A stretch of DNA of 64,000 nucleotides, from NCBI RefSeq assembly GCF_016907315.1, contig NZ_JAFBBS010000001.1, positions 2,790,001-2,854,000 of the forward strand. Direction: 5' to 3'. Origin of the DNA: Microbacterium esteraromaticum (GTDB taxonomy: Bacteria > Actinomycetota > Actinomycetes > Actinomycetales > Microbacteriaceae). The notes under the pieces were generated by a model. That model was not told the DNA's origin, did no database searches, and worked only from the letters and a program-made list of their open reading frames with translations. A program made the translations under genes and the position numbers. Within the stretch, counting starts at the first letter, position 1. Each line of letters begins with the position of its first letter. This document shows, piece by piece, positions 7,486 through 15,478 of the stretch.

Positions 7486-8775
7486 GTGAGCGCAGCTCAG
7501 CCCGAGAAGGCTACTCTTTCGATCGGCGACACCACAGCGGAATTCCCCGTGGTCCGCGGGACGAGCGGCACCGACAGCATCGACTTCTCCACGCTCACGC
7601 GTCAGACCGGCTACACGGGCCTCGACTACGGGTTCGTGAACACGGCGTCGACCAAGTCGGCTGTCACCTTCATCGACGGTGATCAGGGCATCCTGCGCTA
7701 CCGGGGGTACCCCATCGAGCAGATCGCCAAGAACTGCAGCTACCTCGAGGTGGCGTGGCTGCTGATCTACGGCGAGCTGCCGACCGCGACCGAGCTCGCC
7801 GAGTTCGACGAGAAGATCCGTCGGCACACGCTGCTGCACGAGGACCTCAAGCACTTCTTCTCCGCCCTCCCGCACACCGCGCACCCGATGGCGGTGCTCT
7901 CATCGGCGGTGGCTGCGCTCTCGACGTACTACGAGGGCCAGACCGACCCGAACAACCCCGAGCACGTCGAGCTCAACATGGTGCGCATGCTCGCCAAGCT
8001 TCCCGTGATCGCGGCGTACGCGCACAAGAAGAGCGTCGGACAGGCGTTCCTGTATCCCGACAACTCGCTGAGCTTCGTCGACAACTTCCTCAAGCTGAAC
8101 TTCGGGGTGCACAGCGAGCCGTACGAGGTCAACCCGGTCATGTCAAAGGCGCTCGAGCTGCTGCTGATCCTCCACGAGGACCACGAGCAGAACGCGTCCA
8201 CCTCGACCGTGCGACTGGTCGGATCGACCGGCGCCAATCAGTTCGCGTCGATCTCGGCCGGCATCCAGGCGCTGTCCGGTCCGCTGCACGGCGGGGCGAA
8301 CGAGGCTGTGCTGACCATGCTCGGACAGATCCGGGACTCGGGCCAGAGCGTGCAGCGTTTCGTCGAGAGCGTGAAGAACAAGGAAGCCGGCGTCAAGCTG
8401 ATGGGCTTCGGACACCGGGTCTACAAGAACTACGACCCGCGCGCCAAGCTCGTGAAAGAGGCCGCAGACGAGGTGCTCGCCGAGCTCGGCGTGACCGACC
8501 CCCTGCTCGACCTCGCCAAGGAGCTCGAGGAGATCGCCCTCGCGGACGACTACTTCAAGGAGCGCCGCCTCTACCCCAACGTCGACTTCTACACCGGCGT
8601 CATCTACAAGGCGATGGGCTTCCCGACGCGCATGTTCACCGTGCTGTTCGCGATCGGCCGTCTGCCCGGCTGGCTCGCGCAGTGGCGAGAGCTGAACCTC
8701 GACCCGCAGACCAAGATCGGTCGCCCGCAGCAGCTCTACGTCGGCTCGCCCGAACGCAGCTACCCCGGGCGCTGA
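7486..8775 (+). CDS. gltA: Citrate synthase
   Basis: 429 residues, the length of hexameric type II bacterial citrate synthases. Catalytic motifs are present: H in G-S-T-G-A-N-Q-F-A-S with G-P-L-H-G-G-A-N-E-A, then G-F-G-H-R-V-Y-K and the Asp in P-N-V-D-F-Y-T-G. It condenses acetyl-CoA and oxaloacetate, the entry to the TCA cycle, in the cytosol. The GTG at 7486 follows a strong GCAGGAGG by 5 bases; an upstream in-frame ATG at 7411 has no such site and adds 25 non-conserved residues. It is monocistronic, with a long terminator after the stop. Confidence 0.97.
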   Translation: MSAAQPEKATLSIGDTTAEFPVVRGTSGTDSIDFSTLTRQTGYTGLDYGFVNTASTKSAVTFIDGDQGILRYRGYPIEQIAKNCSYLEVAWLLIYGELPTATELAEFDEKIRRHTLLHEDLKHFFSALPHTAHPMAVLSSAVAALSTYYEGQTDPNNPEHVELNMVRMLAKLPVIAAYAHKKSVGQAFLYPDNSLSFVDNFLKLNFGVHSEPYEVNPVMSKALELLLILHEDHEQNASTSTVRLVGSTGANQFASISAGIQALSGPLHGGANEAVLTMLGQIRDSGQSVQRFVESVKNKEAGVKLMGFGHRVYKNYDPRAKLVKEAADEVLAELGVTDPLLDLAKELEEIALADDYFKERRLYPNVDFYTGVIYKAMGFPTRMFTVLFAIGRLPGWLAQWRELNLDPQTKIGRPQQLYVGSPERSYPGR

Positions 8776-8785
8776 GTCGCCGCGA

Positions 8786-8820
8786 GAAGGGACGTCGACG
8801 CGCTGCGTCGGCGTCCCTTC
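8786..8820 (+). terminator. Terminator of gltA
   Basis: A 15-bp stem (8786-8800 with 8806-8820, one G-U pair in RNA) and a 5-base loop start 10 bases after the gltA stop. Confidence 0.8.
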
Positions 8821-8861
8821 CGCTGTCCCGGCCGGTCAGCCGACCTGAAGGCCGCGCACCA

Positions 8862-8910
8862 CGCAGAGCGGCCCGCCGAAGAACCAGGTTCTTCAGCGGG
8901 CCGCTCTGCG
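8862..8910. terminator. Very long hairpin terminator, mainly for the minus-strand helicase gene
   Basis: CGCAGAGCGGCCCGC (8862-8876) pairs perfectly with GCGGGCCGCTCTGCG (8896-8910). The middle is itself an 8-bp hairpin, GAAGAACC-A-GGTTCTTC (8878-8894). Apart from one C/A mismatch the whole 49 bases fold into a single stem. It lies 16 bases beyond the helicase stop (8927) and behind the gltA terminator, so it can stop transcription from both sides. Confidence 0.85.
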
Positions 8911-8926
8911 GTCGGTGTCCTGTCGG

Positions 8927-10486
8927 TCAGCGTCCCTGGGGGCGGCTTGCACGACGCGAGCCGGCGCGCGCCCGGGCGGCACCCTGGTCGCCTTGACGCG
9001 AGTGGGTCGCCGGGGCGCCGGTCTGCGTGGAGTACCGGGCCTGGCTGCCCTGCGAGCGTGAGCGACCGGCGTCCGCACGGCCCGCTTCGTGACGCGATGA
9101 TCCGCCCTGGCGCTGGCCTGCGTTCTGCCGCTGACCGCTGTCCGCCCGCTGAGCGGTGTCGGTGCGGCGGGCGGCGTCGCCGCCGTTCCCGCGGCCGCGA
9201 CGGCGACGGCCGCCGTCACGTGAACCGGGCTGCGAGGCATCCGCTGCACCGCCCCTGGCGGCCGGCTTCGACTTCGGCTTGTTCTGCTGCTGCGCGACCG
9301 GAACCGTCTTGATCTTCGGTGCTCGCTCGCCGACGAGCTCCTCGACGATCGCCGGGGTCACGTCTTCGAGTCCGACGGTGATCTGGGCCTTCCGCAGAAT
9401 GTCCTTCACGTCACGACGCTGCTCGGGCAGCATCAGCGTGACGACCGTGCCTGCGGCTCCGGCGCGCGCGGTGCGGCCCGAGCGGTGCAGGTACGCCTTG
9501 TGCTCGACGGGCGGGTCGACGTGCACGACGAGCTCGACGTCATCGACATGCACGCCACGGGCGGCGACGTCGGTCGCGACGAGAACCCGCACCCCGCCGT
9601 TCGCGGGGTCGGCGCCGAAGGCTGCGAGGTTGCGCTCACGCGCGTTCTGGCCGAGGTTGCCGTGCAGGTCGACCGACGGGATGCCCGCGGAGGTCAGCTG
9701 CTTGGCGAGCTTCTTGGCGTGATGCTTGGTGCGCGTGAACAGGATGCGGCGGCCGACGCCGGACGCGAGGTCCTCGACGAGCTTCTTCTTGGCATCCGCG
9801 TCCGAGGCGATGAGCACCCGGTGGGTCATCTCGCCCACAGGCACGCTCGCCTCGTCGACCTCGTGGCTGACGGGGCTGCTGAGGAAGCGCTTGGCGAGAG
9901 CGTCGATGCCCCGGTCGAGCGTCGCGCTGAAGAGCAGACGCTGGCCACCGGCGGGAGTCGCGGCGAGGATGCGGGTGACGCCGGGCAGGAAGCCCAGGTC
10001 GGCCATGTGGTCTGCCTCGTCGAGCACGGCGACCTCGACGGCGCCGAGCGAGACGACGCCCTGCTTCATGAGGTCCTCGAGGCGGCCGGGGCAGGCGACG
10101 ACGATGTCGACGCCGCCACGGAGAGCCTGCTCCTGGGGACGCTGGCTGACACCGCCGAAGACAGTGGTGACGCGCATGCCGACGGCTTCGGCGAGAGGCT
10201 TGATCGTCGCGGCGATCTGGGTGGCGAGCTCGCGGGTCGGTGCGAGCACCAGACCGCGCGGGCGGCCGGCCTGGCGGCGGGCACCTGATGCGGAGAGGCG
10301 AGCGACCAGGGGCAGCGCGAACGCGATCGTCTTGCCGCTGCCGGTGCGGCCGCGGCCGAGCAGGTCACGACCGGCCAGGGAGTCGGGAAGGGTGTCGCGC
10401 TGAATGGCGAACGGCTCGGTCTTGCCGTCGGCGGCCAGCACGTCGGCCAGCGCGGCGGGCACGCCGAGATCGATGAAGGAAGGCAT
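8927..10486 (-). CDS. DEAD-box RNA helicase with basic Arg/Gly-rich tail
   Basis: 519 residues. A Q-motif (K-T-E-P-F-A-I-Q) precedes Walker A G-R-T-G-S-G-K-T, P-T-R-E-L, D-E-A-D, S-A-T and H-R-S-G-R-T-A-R-A-G, covering both RecA domains up to about residue 385. A tail of about 130 residues rich in Arg, Gly, Gln and Ser, probably disordered and RNA-binding, completes it. It is expected to unwind rRNA or mRNA structures during ribosome assembly or cold adaptation. The ATG at 10486 follows GGAG by 8 bases in M-P-S-F-I-D-L-G-V; the longer frame to 10576 is non-conserved. A -10-like TAGGGT at 10643-10648 gives a leader of about 150 bases. Confidence 0.92.
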   Translation of the reverse strand: MPSFIDLGVPAALADVLAADGKTEPFAIQRDTLPDSLAGRDLLGRGRTGSGKTIAFALPLVARLSASGARRQAGRPRGLVLAPTRELATQIAATIKPLAEAVGMRVTTVFGGVSQRPQEQALRGGVDIVVACPGRLEDLMKQGVVSLGAVEVAVLDEADHMADLGFLPGVTRILAATPAGGQRLLFSATLDRGIDALAKRFLSSPVSHEVDEASVPVGEMTHRVLIASDADAKKKLVEDLASGVGRRILFTRTKHHAKKLAKQLTSAGIPSVDLHGNLGQNARERNLAAFGADPANGGVRVLVATDVAARGVHVDDVELVVHVDPPVEHKAYLHRSGRTARAGAAGTVVTLMLPEQRRDVKDILRKAQITVGLEDVTPAIVEELVGERAPKIKTVPVAQQQNKPKSKPAARGGAADASQPGSRDGGRRRRGRGNGGDAARRTDTAQRADSGQRQNAGQRQGGSSRHEAGRADAGRSRSQGSQARYSTQTGAPATHSRQGDQGAARARAGSRRASRPQGR

Positions 10487-10736
10487 AGGAGTATCTCCGG
10501 GAAAGGCGCAGCGGGGCTGCGGGAATGGGCGACGGCGCTGGTTCACGCATCGGTTCGCCGCTCGAGATGTCCGCATACCGGATGCCGGTGCGGAAGGGTA
10601 TCGACGACGCAGACGTCTCGCTTCGCGAGGGGCGTCGAGTCCACCCTAACAGTCGCAGCCCGCGCCGACCTGGACGAACGCCCGTTCCGGGTGCCTCGCC
10701 CGCTGCGTCAGCCCCTCTTCCGGGTGCTGTGGCGTA

Positions 10737-11690
10737 TCAGGCGTGCAGCATCTCGTTCAGGGTCACACCGTGGCCCGAGCGCTGCACGACCTCGACCGCG
10801 CCGCTCAGCGAGTTGCGGCGGTAGAGCAACCCGCTGCGGCCGGACAGCTCGGCGGCTTTGATGGTCTGCCGAGCGCCGTCGGGGGTGACGGGAGCGTCGG
10901 CGATGACGACCTTGGTGCCGGCGGTGATGTAGAGGCCGGCTTCGACGATGCAGTCGTCGCCGAGCGAGATGCCGATTCCCGCGTTGGCTCCCAGCAGGGT
11001 GCGCGCGCCGATCGACACACGGTGCTGCCCGCCGCCCGAGAGCGTGCCCATGATCGATGCGCCGCCCCCGATGTCGCTTCCGTCGCCGACCACGACACCC
11101 TGCGAGATGCGTCCCTCGACCATGGACGCGCCGAGCGTGCCTGCGTTGAAGTTCACGAAGCCCTCGTGCATGACCGTGGTGCCGGGCGAGAGATGCGCGC
11201 CGAGGCGCACCCGCGAGGCGTCGGCGATGCGCACGCCCGCCGGCTGCACGTAGTCGGTGAGGCGGGGGAACTTGTCGAGCCCCTGGATCTGAATGGCGTG
11301 GCGCTGCAGCACGGGGCGAAGTCGCGCGGCGTCGTCGGGGTGCATGGGGCCTGCGGTCGTCCATGCGTTGTTCGGCAGGTGCGCGAAGATGCCGTCGAGG
11401 CTGAGCTCGTTCGGGCGCACGAGCAGACGCGACAGCGCGTGCAGACGCAGGTACGCGTCAGGGGTCGAGGTGACCGGCGCGTCGAGGTCGATGCTGAGCT
11501 GCACGAACTCGATCGTCACGCCGCGGCGCTCGTCCTCGTCGGCGAAGGCGCCCCATGTGGCGGCGGCCGCCGCGGCGTCATCGGGCTCCTGGGCTCCGAA
11601 GCCGGCCTCGGGGTACCAGGCGTCGAGGACGGTGCCGTCCGACGCGATCGTGCTCAGTCCGATGCCCCATACCGTGCGTGCAGTGCTCAT
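10737..11690 (-). CDS. dapD: 2,3,4,5-tetrahydropyridine-2,6-dicarboxylate N-succinyltransferase
   Basis: 317 residues of the actinobacterial DapD type: a mixed N-terminal domain followed by left-handed beta-helix hexapeptide repeats (about 160-280), including [14 protein letters not shown] and F-V-N-F-N-A-G-T. It transfers succinyl from succinyl-CoA to tetrahydrodipicolinate in lysine/DAP synthesis. The ATG at 11690 is preferred over the frame extension because TACCGT (11697-11702) lies 6 bases before it, a leaderless arrangement. It is divergent from dapE across only 64 bases, so the two promoters are interleaved. Confidence 0.95.
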   Translation of the reverse strand: MSTARTVWGIGLSTIASDGTVLDAWYPEAGFGAQEPDDAAAAAATWGAFADEDERRGVTIEFVQLSIDLDAPVTSTPDAYLRLHALSRLLVRPNELSLDGIFAHLPNNAWTTAGPMHPDDAARLRPVLQRHAIQIQGLDKFPRLTDYVQPAGVRIADASRVRLGAHLSPGTTVMHEGFVNFNAGTLGASMVEGRISQGVVVGDGSDIGGGASIMGTLSGGGQHRVSIGARTLLGANAGIGISLGDDCIVEAGLYITAGTKVVIADAPVTPDGARQTIKAAELSGRSGLLYRRNSLSGAVEVVQRSGHGVTLNEMLHA

Positions 11691-11754
11691 GCCTCTACGG
11701 TACGCGGCCCGACACACGGCCGAGGAGTTGTGACGACGTGGCTAGGCTGGGGAC

Positions 11755-12828
11755 ATGGCGCTCGATCTGACCGCAACCTCTCTCGAACTCACTCGCACGA
11801 TCTGCGACATCCCGAGCGTGTCGGGCGGTGAGGCGCGTCTCGCAGACGAGATCGAGGCGGCCGTGCGCGCGTACCCGCACCTCGAGGTCGTGCGCCACGG
11901 GAACACCGTCGTGGCCCGCACGGATCTCGGCAGGGCGCAGCGGGTCGTGATCGCGGGTCACATCGACACGGTGCCGATCAACGACAACGTGCCCACCCGC
12001 GACATCGAGATCGACGGAGTGCCGTTCCTCTGGGGACGAGGCACCGTCGACATGAAGGCAGGCGTGGCGGTGCAGCTGAAGCTCGCCGCCGAGCTCACCT
12101 CGCCCTCGGTCGACATCACCTGGATGTGGTACGACAACGAGGAAGTCGACGCCGCGCTGAACGGACTCAACGTGCTCGCGCAGGCTCGGCCAGACCTCTT
12201 CGAGGCGGACTTCGCGATCCTGGGCGAACCCTCGGACGGGCGCGTCGAGGGCGGCTGCAACGGCACGCTGCGCGCTGTGGTCCGCGTGCGCGGCGTTCGC
12301 GCGCACAGCGCCCGCTCGTGGATCGGCGAGAACGCGATCCACGCGGCGGCTCCGATCCTGTCGCGGCTCGCCGAGTACCGGGCGCGGGAGGTCACGGTCG
12401 AAGGACTCGGGTACCGCGAGGGACTCAACGCCGTCAGCATCCGCGGAGGTGTGGCGGGCAACGTCATCCCTGATCTGTGCGAGGTCGACGTGAACTACCG
12501 CTTCGCCCCGAACAAGAGCGTGGCCGACGCCGAGGCGCATGTGCGCGGCGCCTTCGCGGGCTTCGAGGTGGAGATCGTCGACGCGGCAGGCGGCGCGCGG
12601 CCAGGACTCGACGCCCCGATCGCCCAGCAGTTCCTTGCCGCCGTCGGGGGAGAGGCGCACGCCAAGTACGGATGGACCGACGTCGCGCGGTTCTCGGCGA
12701 TGGGCGTACCAGCGGTCAACTACGGCCCCGGCGACCCGCACCTCGCGCACCACGACGAGGAGCGCGTACCCGTCTCGCAGATCGAGGACGTCGAACGCGG
12801 ACTCCGCGCGTGGCTCAGCGGCTCCTGA
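11755..12828 (+). CDS. dapE: Succinyl-diaminopimelate desuccinylase
   Basis: 357 residues, M20 zinc peptidase. Metal ligands are seen in I-A-G-H-I-D-T-V-P, G-R-G-T-V-D-M-K-A-G, the catalytic Y-D-N-E-E, E-P-S-D-G and a late H in P-H-L-A-H-H-D-E. The dimerisation lid with R-A-H-S-A-R-S lies near 180. It releases succinate to give LL-diaminopimelate. TAGGCT (11743-11748) followed by exactly 6 bases and ATG makes it one of the clearest leaderless starts. The downstream mannosyltransferase gene overlaps its 3' end. Confidence 0.96.
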   Translation: MALDLTATSLELTRTICDIPSVSGGEARLADEIEAAVRAYPHLEVVRHGNTVVARTDLGRAQRVVIAGHIDTVPINDNVPTRDIEIDGVPFLWGRGTVDMKAGVAVQLKLAAELTSPSVDITWMWYDNEEVDAALNGLNVLAQARPDLFEADFAILGEPSDGRVEGGCNGTLRAVVRVRGVRAHSARSWIGENAIHAAAPILSRLAEYRAREVTVEGLGYREGLNAVSIRGGVAGNVIPDLCEVDVNYRFAPNKSVADAEAHVRGAFAGFEVEIVDAAGGARPGLDAPIAQQFLAAVGGEAHAKYGWTDVARFSAMGVPAVNYGPGDPHLAHHDEERVPVSQIEDVERGLRAWLSGS

Positions 12829-14024
12829 CCCCGGCCCTGCGCACCTGGATACGGATGCCGGTCGCCGGCCGCATCGCGATCATCTATCTGCTCGCGCGGC
12901 TGACCACGACCGGTTTCTTCGCGATCGCCGCCGCGTCATCCCCGCCGGGGTCGCGGTTCGGCATGCAGCCGACGCTCGGCGACTACGTTCTGGGCTGGGA
13001 CGCGCAGTGGTACTGGACCGTCGCCGTGTTCGGCTATCCGTCGACGCTTCCGCTGAACGACGCCGGGCAGGTGACCGAGAACGCGTGGGCGTTCATGCCC
13101 GTGTACGCGTACCTGTCGCAGTTCGTCGGACTGGGGGACTGGGGCGCGGGTGCCCTGGTGGTGTCGCTCGTCGCCGGATTCCTCGCGTGCCTTGCCCTGC
13201 ACAGGCTGCTCCGTCGCAGGATCGGCTCGACGGCGGCGCTGTGGGCCGTCGCCTTCTTCGCCTGCGGGCCGCTCGCGGCGCTCTTCCAGGTGGGATACGC
13301 CGAGAGCCTGTTCGTGCTGCTGCTGCTCATCGCTCTCGACCTCGCGTCTCGGCACCGGTACGGGTGGCTGTACCTGCTGATCCCGGTGATGGGCTTCACG
13401 CGGCCCGGTGTGCTCGCTTTCGCGCTCTTCCTCGGACTGCACGGAATCGCACGTTGGGCCGCACGAGAACGCGAACCGCTGCCGGCGAGGGATGTCGTGC
13501 ACATCGTGGCCCTCGGCGCTCTCACCACAGCGGTCGGCTTCTCGTGGCAGGTGATCGCCGCAGCGGTGACGCGCGATCCCGGCGCGTACCTGAAGACCGA
13601 GCTCTCGTGGCGCCGGAACTGGCTGGTCGACCCGAGTGCCGACTTCGTTCCCTTCGACGGGTTCGTGCGCGGCGCCGAGTTCTGGGCCGCGCAGTGGGGG
13701 ATGCCTGCATGGGCGGGCTGGGTGATCCTGGCGGTCCTGGTGATCGGCGCGGCATACGCTCTGCTTCGCGCCAGGAACGTGCGCAGCCTCGGCGTCGACA
13801 TCCGGCTGTGGAGCGCGAGCTATGTGCTCTACCTTCTCGCGGTGTTCTTCCCGCAGTCGAGCACGTTCCGTCTGCTGTTCCCGCTGACGCCGCTCGCGGG
13901 AGCGCTCGCCGTGCCGCGCTCGCGGGCATACAGATGGGGTGTGCTTCTCGTCTGCCTGCTGCTGCAGCTGCTGTGGATCCTGGCGATGTACGGCTCGGCG
14001 CAGACCTTCTGGCAGGTGCCGTGA
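12810..14024 (+). CDS. PIG-V-like (GT-C) mannosyltransferase family membrane protein
   Basis: 404 residues with about nine to ten transmembrane segments. An early luminal motif G-W-D-A-Q-W-Y-W-T-V-A-V-F-G-Y-P matches the W-D-x-x-W-Y-x-x-I-A-x-x-G-Y signature of the PIG-V/GPI mannosyltransferase-II clan, and Q-V-G-Y-A-E-S-L-F and G-F-T-R-P-G are also family-like. It would use polyprenyl-phosphate mannose on the outer membrane face; the acceptor is unknown. The GTG at 12810 overlaps dapE by 19 bases; an ATG at 12855 (M-P-V-A-G-R) is an alternative. Coupling to dapE is likely positional. Confidence 0.75.
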   Translation: MAQRLLTPALRTWIRMPVAGRIAIIYLLARLTTTGFFAIAAASSPPGSRFGMQPTLGDYVLGWDAQWYWTVAVFGYPSTLPLNDAGQVTENAWAFMPVYAYLSQFVGLGDWGAGALVVSLVAGFLACLALHRLLRRRIGSTAALWAVAFFACGPLAALFQVGYAESLFVLLLLIALDLASRHRYGWLYLLIPVMGFTRPGVLAFALFLGLHGIARWAAREREPLPARDVVHIVALGALTTAVGFSWQVIAAAVTRDPGAYLKTELSWRRNWLVDPSADFVPFDGFVRGAEFWAAQWGMPAWAGWVILAVLVIGAAYALLRARNVRSLGVDIRLWSASYVLYLLAVFFPQSSTFRLLFPLTPLAGALAVPRSRAYRWGVLLVCLLLQLLWILAMYGSAQTFWQVP

Positions 14025-14104
14025 CGTCCCGGTGACTCGCGGACGCCGAACCTGTGAGCCTACCGATAAACTTGACGCATACCACCGAGGGAAAGGGTGC
14101 CACG

Positions 14105-14275
14105 ATGGCAGCGATGAAGCCGAGGACCGGCGACGGACCGATGGAGGCCGTGAAGGAGGGGCGACTCATCATCGTGCGGGTTCCGCTCGAGGGCGGCGGC
14201 CGACTGGTCGTCTCCGTGAACGACGCCGAGGCGAAGGAGCTTCACGACGTGCTGGCAGCCGTCGTGAACGCCTGA
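14105..14275 (+). CDS. DUF3117 domain-containing small protein
   Basis: 56 residues, M-A-A-M-K-P-R-T-G-D-G-P-M-E-A-V-K-E-G-R at the start, almost invariant in actinobacteria and annotated DUF3117. It is small, soluble and predicted to be mainly beta; function unknown. GAAAGGGTG lies 5-13 bases before the ATG. It stands alone, with a UUCG-capped terminator directly after it. Its place between dapE and the tatB/mrp group matches the order in other actinobacteria. Confidence 0.9.
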   Translation: MAAMKPRTGDGPMEAVKEGRLIIVRVPLEGGGRLVVSVNDAEAKELHDVLAAVVNA

Positions 14276-14286
14276 CCTGCTTGACG

Positions 14287-14322
14287 AGAAGGGCGGTGGA
14301 TCTTCGGATCCACCGCCCTTCT
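14287..14322 (+). terminator. UUCG-capped terminator
   Basis: AGAAGGGCGGTGGATC (14287-14302) pairs perfectly over 16 bp with GATCCACCGCCCTTCT (14307-14322) around a TTCG tetraloop, an exceptionally stable structure. It lies 11 bases after the DUF3117 stop and also faces the end of the convergent methyltransferase gene. Confidence 0.9.
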
Positions 14323-14347
14323 GCTGCGTCCTGAGGCCGCTGCGGGT

Positions 14348-14980
14348 CTACTCCGCGATGCGGGTGAGCTGCAGCAGCCCCTCGCCAACGGTCGACAGCG
14401 CGGCGAGCACGGCCTGCGATTCCTGCGTCTCCTGCACCAGTGAGCGGTACGCCGTTGTCACCGCGTCCCGCTGCACGGGGTCGGCCACGCGGCCGCCGTG
14501 CAGAACACGCGGCACCAGCACGAGCCCGCCCGTGCGCACGAGCCGCAGACCGTGCTCGACGTACTCGATGACGTTCTCGGCGTCGGCGTCGATGAGGACG
14601 ATGTCGTACGCGCTCTCGTTCATGCGCGGCAGCACGTCGGCGGCTCGACCCGTGATGAACCGGCCGCGGGCTGCGGGGATGCGTGCGTCGGCGAACGCCT
14701 GGCGGGCGGCCGCGAGATGCTCGGGCTCATTGTCGATCGTGGTCAGCACCGCCTGCGGCGCGCCGCGCAGCAGCCACAGTCCGGAGACGCCGGCACCCGT
14801 GCCGATCTCGACGATCGAGCGCGCAGCGGTCGCCGCGGCGAGCACGGCGACCTGGGCGCCGACCGCCGGACTGATCGGGGCTGCTCCGAGTTCGAGTGCG
14901 TGGGCTCGCGCACGGGCGATCGCGGCGGGTTCCACGATGGTCTCGCGCGCGAATCGGGCGTTCGCGTCGTGCTCGCTCAT
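14348..14980 (-). CDS. SAM-dependent O-methyltransferase (class I, methyltransf_3 type)
   Basis: 210 residues. Motif I V-E-I-G-T-G-A-G-V-S-G is near residue 58, an acidic post-I strand T-I-D-N-E-P-E-H follows, and I-V-L-I-D-A-D-A-E-N provides the metal/catechol-type acidic site. The fold matches caffeoyl-CoA/catechol O-methyltransferases, such as the conserved mycobacterial protein encoded beside sigE. The substrate is unknown. A good GAGGAG precedes the ATG by 7 bases. It is divergent from tatB; sigE, rseA and htrA, which lie between these two genes in Mycobacterium, are absent. Confidence 0.88.
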   Translation of the reverse strand: MSEHDANARFARETIVEPAAIARARAHALELGAAPISPAVGAQVAVLAAATAARSIVEIGTGAGVSGLWLLRGAPQAVLTTIDNEPEHLAAARQAFADARIPAARGRFITGRAADVLPRMNESAYDIVLIDADAENVIEYVEHGLRLVRTGGLVLVPRVLHGGRVADPVQRDAVTTAYRSLVQETQESQAVLAALSTVGEGLLQLTRIAE

Positions 14981-15067
14981 GGTGTCTCTCCTCGGAAAAG
15001 CCGGTCATGACAAGCGTAAGCGGCCGAAGCGACTCGGAAGGGGAGGCGCGGCGGGTAGCCTGGGGGG

Positions 15068-15457
15068 ATGGAACTGGGGTTGACCTTCGACAAGCTGCTG
15101 CTGATCGGCCTTGTCGCTGTCATCATCATCGGCCCTGAGCGGCTGCCGAAGGCGGCAGAGACGTTCGCGAAGTTCGTGCGACGCGCGGGGGAGTACCTGC
15201 GCGAGACCAAGAGCAAGATGCGCGATGAGCTCGGTCCTGAGATCGACGAAGTCGATTGGCGCAAGCTGGATCCTCGTCAGTATGACCCCCGACGGATCAT
15301 CCGCGACGCGCTGTTCGAGGAGCCCGAGTTCGACGCGCATCCGGCTCCGGCGCCGACCGCCGTCGCGACCGATCCGGTCGCACCGGTGCGGCAGCGGATG
15401 GCCCGCACTCACTTCTCACGGCAGACTCCGCCGCCCTTCGACGTCGAAGCCACCTGA
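15068..15457 (+). CDS. tatB: Sec-independent translocase subunit TatB
   Basis: 129 residues. One N-terminal transmembrane helix (about 7-21) ends in the hinge G-P-E-R-L-P, followed by an amphipathic helix K-A-A-E-T-F-A-K-F-V-R and a polar tail of about 80 residues; this length fits TatB better than TatA. It forms the twin-arginine receptor with TatC. TAGCCT (15056-15061), 6 bases and ATG make it leaderless. No tatC lies in this window. It converges on mrp with a 21-base gap. Confidence 0.85.
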   Translation: MELGLTFDKLLLIGLVAVIIIGPERLPKAAETFAKFVRRAGEYLRETKSKMRDELGPEIDEVDWRKLDPRQYDPRRIIRDALFEEPEFDAHPAPAPTAVATDPVAPVRQRMARTHFSRQTPPPFDVEAT

Positions 15458-15478
15458 CCGTCGGCGCGTGGCCGGTGA

